A stretch of DNA of 64,000 bases from Curtobacterium sp. MCBD17_032. Lineage in GTDB: Bacteria > Actinomycetota > Actinomycetes > Actinomycetales > Microbacteriaceae. Below, piece after piece: positions 52,476 to 60,585 of the stretch; position 1 is the stretch's first letter; each line of letters starts with the position of its first letter. Below the pieces are notes generated by a model that saw only the letters and a list, made by a program, of their open reading frames with translations, did no database searches and was not told where the DNA came from. The stretch spans positions 1-64,000 of the forward strand of contig NZ_QKTO01000009.1 of assembly GCF_003234855.1 (NCBI RefSeq), in the 5' to 3' direction. The translations under genes and the position numbers were made by a program.

Positions 52476-53401
52476 GCGGCATCGTCGACCCGGGCCTCCC
52501 GTCCGGCACCGACCCCGACGGCAGGACCGGCGCGACGCCGACCGGTCCGTCCGAGACGTCCGGCCGGCGCGCCGGACGCCGGTCCGAGCGATTCCGTGGG
52601 GGGACGCTCGGGCCGGCAGGCACCATCGCGGCCGCCGTGGTGGCGGTCGCGGTGGTCGCCGCCCTGTGGCCGGCACTGCTCGGCGGTGCACACCCACTGG
52701 CGGTCCACCCGGCCGAGGCCCTCCTGCCACCCGGCGCCGGCCACCCGTTCGGCACCGACGAGTCGGGCCGGGACGTCCTGGCGCGGGTGGTCGCCGGGAC
52801 ACGGGCGTCGCTCCTGGTCGGCGTCGTCGCCACCCTGGTCGGCGGCGGGACCGGCGTGGCGCTCGGCGTGCTTGCCGGGCTCGGCGGACGGGTGGTCGAC
52901 GCGGTGGTCGGCCGCGTGACCGAGGTGGCGTTCGCGTTGCCGCTGCTGCTCGTCGCACTCGTCGTGATCGCGGTGACCGGTCCCGGGCCGGTGCCGGCCA
53001 TGCTCGCCGTCGGGTTCGCGACCGCTCCCGGGTACGCCCGGATCGTGCGCGGCCTGGTCCGGACCGCGCGGGCGTCGCAGGTGGTGGAGACGGCCGTGCT
53101 GCTCGGGCGGTCACCCGTCGCGATCGTCGTCCGGCACGTGCTGCCCGCCGCGCTCTGGCCGGTCGTCGCCGTCGGGACGCTCGGCATCGGTCAGGCGGTC
53201 GTGTGGGCGTCCGCGCTGAGCTACCTCGGTGTCGGGACACCACCGCCCGCACCGGAATGGGGGGCCATGCTCGCCGACGGCCGGACCTACCTGCAGACCG
53301 CCCCGTGGATGAGCACGTTCCCCGGGCTCGCCATCGTCGTCCTCGCGACCGCGGTGACGGTGCTCGGCCGGGCACTCCGCCGTACCGGGGCCGCACGATG
53401 A
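52472..53401 (+). CDS. ABC transporter permease (DppC/OppC-like)
   Basis: A 309-aa permease with a Pro/Gly/Thr-rich cytoplasmic N-terminus (1-40), then HPFGTDESGRDVLARVVAGTRASLLVG, the hallmark of DppC-type subunits (key part GTDESGRD), and later WASALSYLGVGTPPPAPEWGAML. GTG 52472 overlaps the previous stop as GTGA and has GGAGG upstream; the GTG three bases earlier is the alternative. It ends in an ATGA overlap with the ATPase gene. Confidence 0.9.
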   Translation: MSGIVDPGLPSGTDPDGRTGATPTGPSETSGRRAGRRSERFRGGTLGPAGTIAAAVVAVAVVAALWPALLGGAHPLAVHPAEALLPPGAGHPFGTDESGRDVLARVVAGTRASLLVGVVATLVGGGTGVALGVLAGLGGRVVDAVVGRVTEVAFALPLLLVALVVIAVTGPGPVPAMLAVGFATAPGYARIVRGLVRTARASQVVETAVLLGRSPVAIVVRHVLPAALWPVVAVGTLGIGQAVVWASALSYLGVGTPPPAPEWGAMLADGRTYLQTAPWMSTFPGLAIVVLATAVTVLGRALRRTGAAR

Positions 53402-55041
53402 CGGCGGACGAGCACGCCACGTCAGGCACCGTCGTCCTCGACGTCGCGGGACTGTCCGTCACGATCGGCGGCACGCCGCTGGTCGACGCCGTCACCCTGC
53501 GCGTGCGCGGCGGCGAGTGTGTCGCCCTGGTCGGTGCGTCGGGCTCCGGCAAGTCCGTCACGATCCGGGCTGCGCTGGGGCTGTCCGCTCCGGGCGCGGT
53601 GGTCGCGGCTGACCGGCTGCAGGTGGGCGGACAGGACGTCCGTGACCTGTCGGAGCGACGGTGGCGCGCCGTGCGTGGTCGATCCGTCGGCTACGTCGGC
53701 CAGGAGGCCCTGGGCGCGCTGGACCCGCTCCGTCCGGTCGGGCGCGAGGTCGCCGACGCCCTCCGCCTGCACACCGCGCTCTCGGCGCGCGAGCGCATCG
53801 AGGCGGTCCGCGCCGAACTCGAGGCCGTGGGGCTCGACCCCGACCTGGCCACCGACGGACGCACCGCCGAGTCCCTCTCCGGCGGGATGCGGCAGCGTGC
53901 GCTCATCGCGGCCGCGACGATCGGTCGTCCGGGCCTCCTGGTCGCGGACGAGCCGACCACCGCCCTCGACGCGGGGGTCGCGTTGCGGGTGATGGAGCAA
54001 CTGCGCGCCGCCCAGGAGCGCGGTACCGGAGTGCTCGTCGTGACGCACGACCTCGGCCTCGTCGCCGGGTGGGCCGACCGGGTGGCGGTGATGGACGCGG
54101 GACGCATCGTCGAGGAGGGCCCGACCGCTTCCGTCCTCCGTGCGCCGGCACACCCCGCGACGCAGTCCCTCGTGCGCGCGGCCCGACCCACCGAGCGCCC
54201 GGTCATGTCCACCGCTGCACGGCCGGAGGAGACGGCGCAGACGGCGCAGACGGCGCAGAGGGCGCAGACGGAGCCGGCCCTCGCCGCGGTCGGACTCACG
54301 CGCAGCTACGGCACCGTCCCAGCGGTCGCGGACGTGTCCCTGGCCGTGCGCCCGGGTCGGGTCCTCGGGCTGATCGGCGCATCCGGCTCCGGCAAGACCA
54401 CCGTGGCCCGGATGCTGCTCGGTCTCGAGACGCCGGACGCCGGCACCGTGCAGCTCAGCGGACAGCCGTGGGCGCCGCTGCCGGAACGCGCACGCCGCGC
54501 CCGCCGACACCGGGTCGCCGCCGTCGTGCAGGACCCCGGCGCGACGTTCGACGAGCGATGGGACGTGGAGCGGGTCCTCGCCGACGCGCTCACCGCCGGA
54601 CGGGCCCGACGGGCGACCGGAGCGCTCGCGGCCCGGGTCGACGACGCCCTGCGGCAGGTGGACCTCGACCCGGCGGTCCGCCTCCGGTCCCCGCGCACCC
54701 TCTCCGGCGGGCAACGGCAGCGTCTCGCGATCGCCCGCGCGCTGGCCACCGACCCCGAGGTGCTCGTGCTCGACGAGCCGGTGACCGCTCTCGACGCGAC
54801 CGTGCAGGACGCCGTGCTCGGGCTCCTCGAACGGCTCCGCGACGACACCGGGGTCGCGATGGTCTTCGTGTCGCACGACCTCCGCGCCGTCCGCCGCCTG
54901 GCCGACGAGGTCCTCGTGGTGCACGCGGGCGTCGTCGTCGAGCACGGCCCGGCAACGGAGGTGTTCGACCGACCGCAGCACGCGGTCACCGCGCAGCTGG
55001 TCCGTGCTGCCGAGCGACTCGCCGCTGGCCCCGCCGTCTGA
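53398..55041 (+). CDS. Fused two-domain ABC ATPase (DppD-DppF type)
   Basis: A 547-aa protein with two nucleotide-binding domains, each usually a separate protein. Domain 1 (about 12-265): Walker A GASGSGKS, signature LSGGMRQR, Walker B LLVADEPTT. Domain 2 (about 300-540): Walker A GASGSGKTT, signature LSGGQRQR, Walker B VLVLDEPVT. The linker contains AQTAQTAQRAQT, encoded by four 9-base units. It powers the peptide importer formed with the two permeases. ATG 53398 overlaps the permease stop (ATGA). Confidence 0.93.
   Translation: MTADEHATSGTVVLDVAGLSVTIGGTPLVDAVTLRVRGGECVALVGASGSGKSVTIRAALGLSAPGAVVAADRLQVGGQDVRDLSERRWRAVRGRSVGYVGQEALGALDPLRPVGREVADALRLHTALSARERIEAVRAELEAVGLDPDLATDGRTAESLSGGMRQRALIAAATIGRPGLLVADEPTTALDAGVALRVMEQLRAAQERGTGVLVVTHDLGLVAGWADRVAVMDAGRIVEEGPTASVLRAPAHPATQSLVRAARPTERPVMSTAARPEETAQTAQTAQRAQTEPALAAVGLTRSYGTVPAVADVSLAVRPGRVLGLIGASGSGKTTVARMLLGLETPDAGTVQLSGQPWAPLPERARRARRHRVAAVVQDPGATFDERWDVERVLADALTAGRARRATGALAARVDDALRQVDLDPAVRLRSPRTLSGGQRQRLAIARALATDPEVLVLDEPVTALDATVQDAVLGLLERLRDDTGVAMVFVSHDLRAVRRLADEVLVVHAGVVVEHGPATEVFDRPQHAVTAQLVRAAERLAAGPAV
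54232..54267. repeat. 9-base tandem repeat in the ATPase linker
   Basis: Three exact ACGGCGCAG units and one AGGGCGCAG variant, encoding the TAQ repeat between the two ATPase domains. Confidence 0.9.
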
Positions 55042-55060
55042 CGGCGCGCCCGGACGCGAC

Positions 55061-55095
55061 GGAGGCCCGACCTGCGTGTCGCAGGGCGGGCCTCC
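55061..55095. terminator. Bidirectional terminator between the ABC operon and the MHS transporter
   Basis: A 16-position stem (55061-55076 with 55080-55095) with one mismatch and a 3-base loop, between convergent genes. Confidence 0.75.
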
Positions 55096-55115
55096 AGGCA
55101 GGTGGTCGGACGGGG

Positions 55116-56684
55116 TCAGGAGCCGGCGGAGGCCTTGTCCTGCGACCCGTCGGCCGACACGACGGGGATCTGGCTCGTCGAGAAGTCCTTCGCCCAGTCG
55201 GACTGCGCGAGCTCCGACGTCGGGTCGTCGTACTCCGCGATCACGTCGGCGACCTCGTCCTCGTGCGCGACCGTCGGGCCCGAGCCCATCAGGGGCGAGC
55301 TCGCGGTCTCCTTGGTGAAGTACACCGCGACGAGCCCGATCAGGGCGGCGAGCATGAGGTAGAACGCCGGGATGTCCTCGGCCCAGCCGTAGCCGGCGTC
55401 CTTCGCACCGGCGATGAGCGCCTGCGTCGCGAGCGGCGTCGTGCCGCCGAACAGGGACACCGACACGTTGAACGCGATCGCCAGCGCGCCGTAGCGGATG
55501 ATCGTCGGGAACAGGGCCGGGAGCGTCGACGGCATGGTCGACGTGAACGTCACGAGCACCAGACCGAGGAGGAGCAGCCCGGCGAAGACGCCGGGGCCGG
55601 TGCCGGTCTGCACGAGCTTCAGCGCCGGCCAGGACAGCACGATGAACCCGAAGCAGCCCGCGGCGAGCACCGGGCGACGACCGAACCGGTCCGACAGCCG
55701 CCCGCCGAACGTGATGACGACCATCATGAGGATCATCACGATGACGATGAGGATGAGGCCGAACGTGGCGTTCTGCCCGAGGTTCGTCTCGAGGTAGGTC
55801 GGCATGTACGACAGGAGCATGTAGTCGGTCACGTTGAACACGAGGACCAGGCCGATGCAGACGATGAGCGAGCGCCAGTTCTCGGCGAACAGCTTGAGGA
55901 ACGGCGTCTTCTGCGACTCGCGCTCGGCCGCCTGCTCCTGCTGCTTCTGGAACGCAGGTGTCTCCTCCAGCTTGAGCCGCAGGTAGAGCCCGATGAGGCC
56001 GAGCGGGCCCGCCACGATGAACGGGATGCGCCAGCCCCAGCTGAGCAGGGCGTCCTCCGGCATCGCGTACTGCAGCACCGTGACGATCGACGCACCGAGC
56101 ACGTAGCCGGCGAGCGTGCCGAACTCGAGCCACGAGCCCATGAACCCGCGCCGCTTGTCGGGCGAGTACTCCGCGATGAACGTCGCCGCCCCGCCGTACT
56201 CGCCGCCGGTCGAGAAGCCCTGCACGAAGCGTGCGACGAGCAGCAGCACCGGCGCCCAGAAGCCGATCGTGTCGTACGACGGGATGAGGCCGATCATCAG
56301 CGTGCCCGCGGCCATCAGGATCATCGTCAGCGCGAGGACCTTCTGCCGGCCGATCTTGTCGCCGATCGGGCCGAACACCGCGCCGCCGATCGGACGGACG
56401 ACGAACGCGGCGGCGAAGAAGCCGAACGTCGCCACGAGGTTCGAGGTCGGGTCGCCTGCCGGCAGGAACACCTTCGAGATGGTGACCGTCAGGTAGGCGA
56501 AGATGCCGAAGTCGAACCACTCCATGGCGTTGCCGAGTGCTGCTGCGGCGACGGCACGCTTGAGCAGCGACTCCTCGACGACGGTGACGTCGTCCTCGGT
56601 GAGCTTGCGCCGGGCGCGCTTGGCGGCGGCCTTCGTCCGCAGCGGGCGGTCCCCGTGCGTCTCCTTCGGTGTGTTGGCTGGCAC
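55116..56684 (-). CDS. MFS transporter, metabolite:H+ symporter (MHS/ProP-like) family
   Basis: A 522-aa facilitator of the MHS family, which includes ProP and organic acid or shikimate symporters. Marks: GNAMEWFDFGIFAYL (helix 1, Asp in the membrane), FVVRPIGGAVFGPIGDKIGRQKVL (motif A), VQGFSTGGEYGGAATFIAEYSP, and GRLSDRFGRRPVL in the second half. About 12 helices, plus an acidic C-terminal tail of some 50 residues. The solute is unknown; a compatible solute such as proline or betaine is plausible. GTG 56684 is chosen because GGAGGA lies just upstream; the frame extends further but is not supported. Confidence 0.9.
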   Translation of the reverse strand: MPANTPKETHGDRPLRTKAAAKRARRKLTEDDVTVVEESLLKRAVAAAALGNAMEWFDFGIFAYLTVTISKVFLPAGDPTSNLVATFGFFAAAFVVRPIGGAVFGPIGDKIGRQKVLALTMILMAAGTLMIGLIPSYDTIGFWAPVLLLVARFVQGFSTGGEYGGAATFIAEYSPDKRRGFMGSWLEFGTLAGYVLGASIVTVLQYAMPEDALLSWGWRIPFIVAGPLGLIGLYLRLKLEETPAFQKQQEQAAERESQKTPFLKLFAENWRSLIVCIGLVLVFNVTDYMLLSYMPTYLETNLGQNATFGLILIVIVMILMMVVITFGGRLSDRFGRRPVLAAGCFGFIVLSWPALKLVQTGTGPGVFAGLLLLGLVLVTFTSTMPSTLPALFPTIIRYGALAIAFNVSVSLFGGTTPLATQALIAGAKDAGYGWAEDIPAFYLMLAALIGLVAVYFTKETASSPLMGSGPTVAHEDEVADVIAEYDDPTSELAQSDWAKDFSTSQIPVVSADGSQDKASAGS

Positions 56685-56849
56685 GTCGTTCCTCCGGTGT
56701 GCTGTACGTCCTTCGGGCGTCCGACGAGACGGCGACACTGGCGACCTGCGAGCCGCGCTCGCCGGACAAACCCCGGAAGCCTACCAGGCGGACCCGGACG
56801 GGTGGCATGTCAGTGCCGCTCGGCAGGCTCGGCGCAGCGGGGTGACCGC

Positions 56850-56936
56850 TACGCTGGGCAGGACCCGTCGAGCGCGGGGACACTCAGGCACCTCATCACG
56901 GACTCGGTGCCGCACATACGAACGGAAGGCGCAGCC
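56850..56936 (+). promoter_or_regulatory. Candidate valS promoter and leader
   Basis: TACGCT (56850-56855) is a plausible -10 box, giving a leader of about 75 bases that ends with GGAAGG before ATG 56937. No T-box motif is present, unlike ileS. Confidence 0.4.
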
Positions 56937-59534
56937 ATGACCAAGCCCATGCCCGACAAGCCATCGGTGGACGGACTCGAGCAGGTCTGGGGACCGCAGT
57001 GGGAGCAGGACGGCACCTACCGGTTCGACCGCGCCGCCGCCGGTGACCGGTCCGCCGTCTACTCGATCGACACCCCGCCGCCGACCGCCTCCGGCTCGCT
57101 GCACATCGGACACGTGTTCTCGTACACGCACACCGACCTCAAGGCCCGGTACGAGCGCATGCGCGGCAAGCACGTCTTCTACCCGATGGGCTGGGACGAC
57201 AACGGTCTCCCCACCGAGCGCCGCGTGCAGAACTACTACGGCGTCCGCTGCGACCCGTCGCTCCCCTACGACCCCGACTTCACGCCGCCGTTCGAGGGCG
57301 GCGACGGCAAGTCGAGCAAGGCCGCCGACCAGCTGCCGATCTCCCGTCGCAACTTCATCGAGCTCTGCGACCAGCTGACCGTCCAGGACGAGCAGCAGTT
57401 CGAGGAGCTCTTCCGCACCCTCGGGCTGTCGGTCGACTGGACGCAGTCGTACCGCACCATCGACGCGACCTCCCGCGCGAGCGCCCAGCGCGCCTTCCTC
57501 CGCAACCTCGAGCGTGGCGAGGCGTACCAGGCCGACGCCCCGACGCTGTGGGACGTGACGTTCCGCACCGCGGTCGCCCAGGCCGAGCTCGAGGACAAGG
57601 AGATGCCGGGCGCGTACCACGGTCTCGCCTTCCACAAGACGGACGGCAGCGGTGACGTCGTCATCCAGACCACCCGCCCCGAGCTCCTGCCGGCGTGCGT
57701 GGCCCTCGTCGCACACCCGGACGACGAGCGCTACCAGGACCTGTTCGGCACGACCGTCCGCTCCCCGCTGTTCGACGTCGAGGTCCCGGTGCTCGCGCAC
57801 CACCTCGCGCAGAAGGACAAGGGCGCCGGCATCGCGATGATCTGCACGTTCGGTGACACCACCGACGTCGTCTGGTGGCGCGAGCTGCAGCTGCCGAACC
57901 GCTCGGTGATCGGGTTCGACGGCCGCATCCGCTCGGAGGAGCCGGCGTGGATCGAGTCCGCCGAGGGTCGGGCGCTCTACGCCGAGATGGCCGGCAAGAC
58001 GGTGTTCTCCGCCAAGAAGGTCGTCGTGGACGCCCTCACCGCGTCCGGCGAGCTCGTCGGCGACGTCAAGACGATCAACCACCCGGTCAAGTTCTTCGAG
58101 AAGGGCGACAAGCCGCTCGAGATCGTCTCCACCCGCCAGTGGTACATCGTCAACGGTGCCCGCGACGAAGAGCTGAAGCAGACGCTCCTCGACCGCGGGG
58201 ACCAGATCGCGTTCCACCCCGACTTCATGAAGGTCCGGTACGAGAACTGGGTCGGCGGCCTGTCCGGCGACTGGCTCATCTCCCGCCAGCGCTTCTTCGG
58301 TGTGCCGATCCCGGTCTGGTACCCGCTCGACGCCGACGGGAACCCGGTCTTCGACCAGCCGATCGTCCCGACCGAGGCGCAGCTGCCCGTCGACCCGTCG
58401 TCCGACCCGGCTCCCGGGTACGACGAGTCGCAGCGCGGTGTCGCCGGCGGCTTCCAGGGCGAGCTCGACGTGATGGACACCTGGGCGACCTCGTCCCTCA
58501 CCCCGCAGCTCGCCGGAAAGTGGGAGACCGACCCGGAGCTCTACGGCCTGGTGTACCCGTACGACGTCCGCCCGCAGGCGCAGGACATCATCCGGACGTG
58601 GCTGTTCACGACCGTGCTCCGCAGCCAGCTCGAGGCCGACGTGGTGCCGTGGAAGAACGCCTCGATCTCCGGCTTCATCGTCGATCCCGACCGCAAGAAG
58701 ATGTCGAAGTCGAAGGGCAACGTCGTCACGCCGCTGTCGATCCTCGAGCAGCACGGTGCGGACGCGGTCCGGTACTGGGCGGCCTCGTCGAAGCTCGGGA
58801 CCGACGCCGCGTTCGACCCGCAGAACCCGAAGCAGATCAAGGTCGGCCGTCGTCTCGCGATCAAGGTCCTCAACGCGGCGAAGTTCGTCTACGGCTTCGA
58901 GCTGCCCACCGGCGCCCACCGGGTGACGGAGGCGCTCGACGTCGACATGCTCGCCGCTCTGGGCACGGTCGTCGACCAGGCCACGGCCGCGTTCGAGGCG
59001 TACGACCACGCCCGTGCGCTCGAGATCACCGAGCGCTTCTTCTGGACCTTCTGCGACGACTACCTCGAGCTCGTCAAGGAGCGTGCCTACGGCACCGCGG
59101 CGGACGCGAGCCACGAGACCCAGGCGAGCGCGGTGCTCGCGCTCCGGGGCGCGATCGACGTCCTGCTCCGTCTGCTCGCCCCGTTCCTCCCGTACGCGAC
59201 GGAGGAGGTCTGGGCCTGGACCCACGAGACGAGCGTGCACCGGGCCTCCTGGCCGACGCGGACCGACCTGCCGGTCGACCAGGCGGAGACCGGTCTGCTC
59301 GCCGCCGTCGGGCAGGCGCTCATCGGCATCCGCGGTGCGAAGACCGCGGCGAAGGCGTCCCAGAAGACGCCCGTCACCCGGGCGGTCGTGCAGGCGCCGG
59401 CCGCCGTGCGCGAGCTCGTGGAGCGCGCGGCCGTGGACCTGGCGGCCGTCGGCCGCATCCAGGACCTCGCCTTCGTGGACGGCGACGAGTTCGCGGTGAC
59501 CGAGATCGAGCTGGCCGAGCAGCCCTCGGCCTAG
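56937..59534 (+). CDS. valS: Valyl-tRNA synthetase
   Basis: An 865-aa class I synthetase. The HIGH motif is in SGSLHIGHVFSYTH near residue 58, the KMSKS motif in DRKKMSKSKGN near 585. The editing domain lies between and the anticodon-binding helices follow. It is about 85 residues shorter than E. coli ValS and lacks a C-terminal coiled coil, as in the actinobacterial type. The N-terminus KPSVDGLEQVWGPQW is standard. ATG 56937 is chosen with GGAAGG upstream; a very long open frame before it only shadows the ABC and MFS genes. Confidence 0.96.
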   Translation: MTKPMPDKPSVDGLEQVWGPQWEQDGTYRFDRAAAGDRSAVYSIDTPPPTASGSLHIGHVFSYTHTDLKARYERMRGKHVFYPMGWDDNGLPTERRVQNYYGVRCDPSLPYDPDFTPPFEGGDGKSSKAADQLPISRRNFIELCDQLTVQDEQQFEELFRTLGLSVDWTQSYRTIDATSRASAQRAFLRNLERGEAYQADAPTLWDVTFRTAVAQAELEDKEMPGAYHGLAFHKTDGSGDVVIQTTRPELLPACVALVAHPDDERYQDLFGTTVRSPLFDVEVPVLAHHLAQKDKGAGIAMICTFGDTTDVVWWRELQLPNRSVIGFDGRIRSEEPAWIESAEGRALYAEMAGKTVFSAKKVVVDALTASGELVGDVKTINHPVKFFEKGDKPLEIVSTRQWYIVNGARDEELKQTLLDRGDQIAFHPDFMKVRYENWVGGLSGDWLISRQRFFGVPIPVWYPLDADGNPVFDQPIVPTEAQLPVDPSSDPAPGYDESQRGVAGGFQGELDVMDTWATSSLTPQLAGKWETDPELYGLVYPYDVRPQAQDIIRTWLFTTVLRSQLEADVVPWKNASISGFIVDPDRKKMSKSKGNVVTPLSILEQHGADAVRYWAASSKLGTDAAFDPQNPKQIKVGRRLAIKVLNAAKFVYGFELPTGAHRVTEALDVDMLAALGTVVDQATAAFEAYDHARALEITERFFWTFCDDYLELVKERAYGTAADASHETQASAVLALRGAIDVLLRLLAPFLPYATEEVWAWTHETSVHRASWPTRTDLPVDQAETGLLAAVGQALIGIRGAKTAAKASQKTPVTRAVVQAPAAVRELVERAAVDLAAVGRIQDLAFVDGDEFAVTEIELAEQPSA

Positions 59535-59565
59535 TCGGAGCACCCGGGCCGCGACCCGGACACCG

Positions 59566-59605
59566 AGGACGCCCCGTTACCGTGGAGACACGGGCGGGGC
59601 GTCCT
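59566..59605. terminator. valS terminator with the next promoter in its loop
   Basis: An 11-bp perfect stem (59566-59576 with 59595-59605) around an 18-base loop. The loop contains TACCGT (59578-59583), a candidate -10 box for the next gene. Confidence 0.65.
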
Positions 59606-59637
59606 GCGTCCCCGCCGGCGACGTACTGGAGGCACGC

Positions 59638-59889
59638 ATGCAGTTGGGCACGAGATGGAACGTCGGAGCGGAACCGCCCGCACGGCTGCCCGAGACGATG
59701 GTGGTCGCGGTGCGCGCTGTCGAGGACGACCTGACAGCGCAGTCGGTCGACGCGTCGACCTGGCGCTGGACGCTCACCTTCCTGGAGGGCAAGCCGATGG
59801 TCGAGCTGGACGACGGGACGTCGATCCACCTCGATCCGCTCGGCCACGCGCAGGTGACGGACCCGGACGACGCCGGCACCGAGGACTGA
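59638..59889 (+). CDS. Small soluble protein of unknown function (83 aa)
   Basis: A compact acidic protein (MQLGTRWNVGAEPPARLPE, then WRWTLTFLEGKPMVELDDG). The alternating pattern suggests beta strands. I do not recognise a family. GGAGG lies five bases before ATG 59638, and a TACCGT -10 box at 59578-59583 would give a leader of about 48 bases. It lies between valS and a TetR gene, all on the plus strand. Confidence 0.72.
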   Translation: MQLGTRWNVGAEPPARLPETMVVAVRAVEDDLTAQSVDASTWRWTLTFLEGKPMVELDDGTSIHLDPLGHAQVTDPDDAGTED

Positions 59890-59929
59890 CCGCTCCCGCT
59901 CCGCGGCCTAGAGTGGAGAACGAACGTTC
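59886..59929 (+). promoter_or_regulatory. Promoter and candidate operator of the second TetR gene
   Basis: CTGACC (59886-59891), a 17-base spacer and TAGAGT (59909-59914). GAACG-AA-CGTTC (59918-59929), a perfect inverted repeat, covers the expected transcription start and is a likely autoregulatory operator. Confidence 0.6.
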
Positions 59930-59977
59930 CCGGCGTGGTGCCCTGCCGGCGGACAACCGGGTGGACGGAGGGCGGAC

Positions 59978-60559
59978 ATGGCCACGAGCACGGTCGAGCC
60001 GGAGACGACGGCGCGCATCGTCGACACCGCCGACGCACTGTTCTACGCGCGCGGCATCCAGGCCGTCGGCATGGACGAGATCCGATCGGCCGCCGGCGTC
60101 TCGCTCAAGAAGCTCTACGCCGCGTTCCCCGGCAAGGAGCAGCTCGTCGCAGCCGTCCTGACCGGGCGTCACGCGCTCTGGGAGCAGGGCATCCGTGCGG
60201 CCGTCGACGACGCCGCCGGGCCGCGCGCGAAGATGCTCGCCGTCTACGACTTCCTCGAGTCGTGGTTCGGCGACGACACGTTCCGGGGCTGCGGGTTCAT
60301 CAACGCCTTCGGCGAGCTCGGTGCGACCTCGCCGACCGTCGCCGCCATCGCACGCGAGCACAAGGAGTCGTTCCAGCGCTTCGTCAGCGGCCTCGCCCTC
60401 CAGGCCGTCCCTGACGTCGACCGCGCCGAGGAACTCGCCGCCCAGCTCGCGCTCCTCGCCGAGGGGGCGCAGACCACCGCGGCGATCGCCGGCACGACGG
60501 ACGCCGCCGTGCACGCGCGTCGCGCCGCCGCGGTCCTCATCGACGCCGCCACGCCCTGA
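59978..60559 (+). CDS. TetR/AcrR family regulator
   Basis: A 193-aa repressor. HTH segment: IVDTADALFYARGIQAVGMDEIRSAAGVSLKKLYAAF (recognition part GVSLKKLYAAF, about residues 40-50). The C-terminal domain begins WFGDDTFRGCGFINAFGE, a pattern seen in TetR proteins with a conserved Cys (here near 107) that may sense a reactive ligand. GGAGGG lies six bases before ATG 59978. The target may be itself or the M3 peptidase gene directly downstream, although that gene has its own promoter. Confidence 0.88.
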   Translation: MATSTVEPETTARIVDTADALFYARGIQAVGMDEIRSAAGVSLKKLYAAFPGKEQLVAAVLTGRHALWEQGIRAAVDDAAGPRAKMLAVYDFLESWFGDDTFRGCGFINAFGELGATSPTVAAIAREHKESFQRFVSGLALQAVPDVDRAEELAAQLALLAEGAQTTAAIAGTTDAAVHARRAAAVLIDAATP

Positions 60560-60573
60560 CACGGGCCGGCGGA

Positions 60574-60579
60574 TAGGTT
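60574..60579 (+). promoter_or_regulatory. -10 box of the leaderless M3 peptidase gene
   Basis: TAGGTT lies six bases before ATG 60586, which decides between this ATG and the GTG at 60580. Confidence 0.55.
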
Positions 60580-60585
60580 GTGGGG

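Noticed and set aside
53661..56936. Nearly 1100 codons open before valS in its frame
   Set aside because: This shadows the fused ATPase and the convergent MHS gene. ValS begins normally at 56937 with a ribosome binding site.
56685..56936. T-box searched for upstream of valS
   Set aside because: No TGGNACCGCG-type motif or sequestering helix is visible there.
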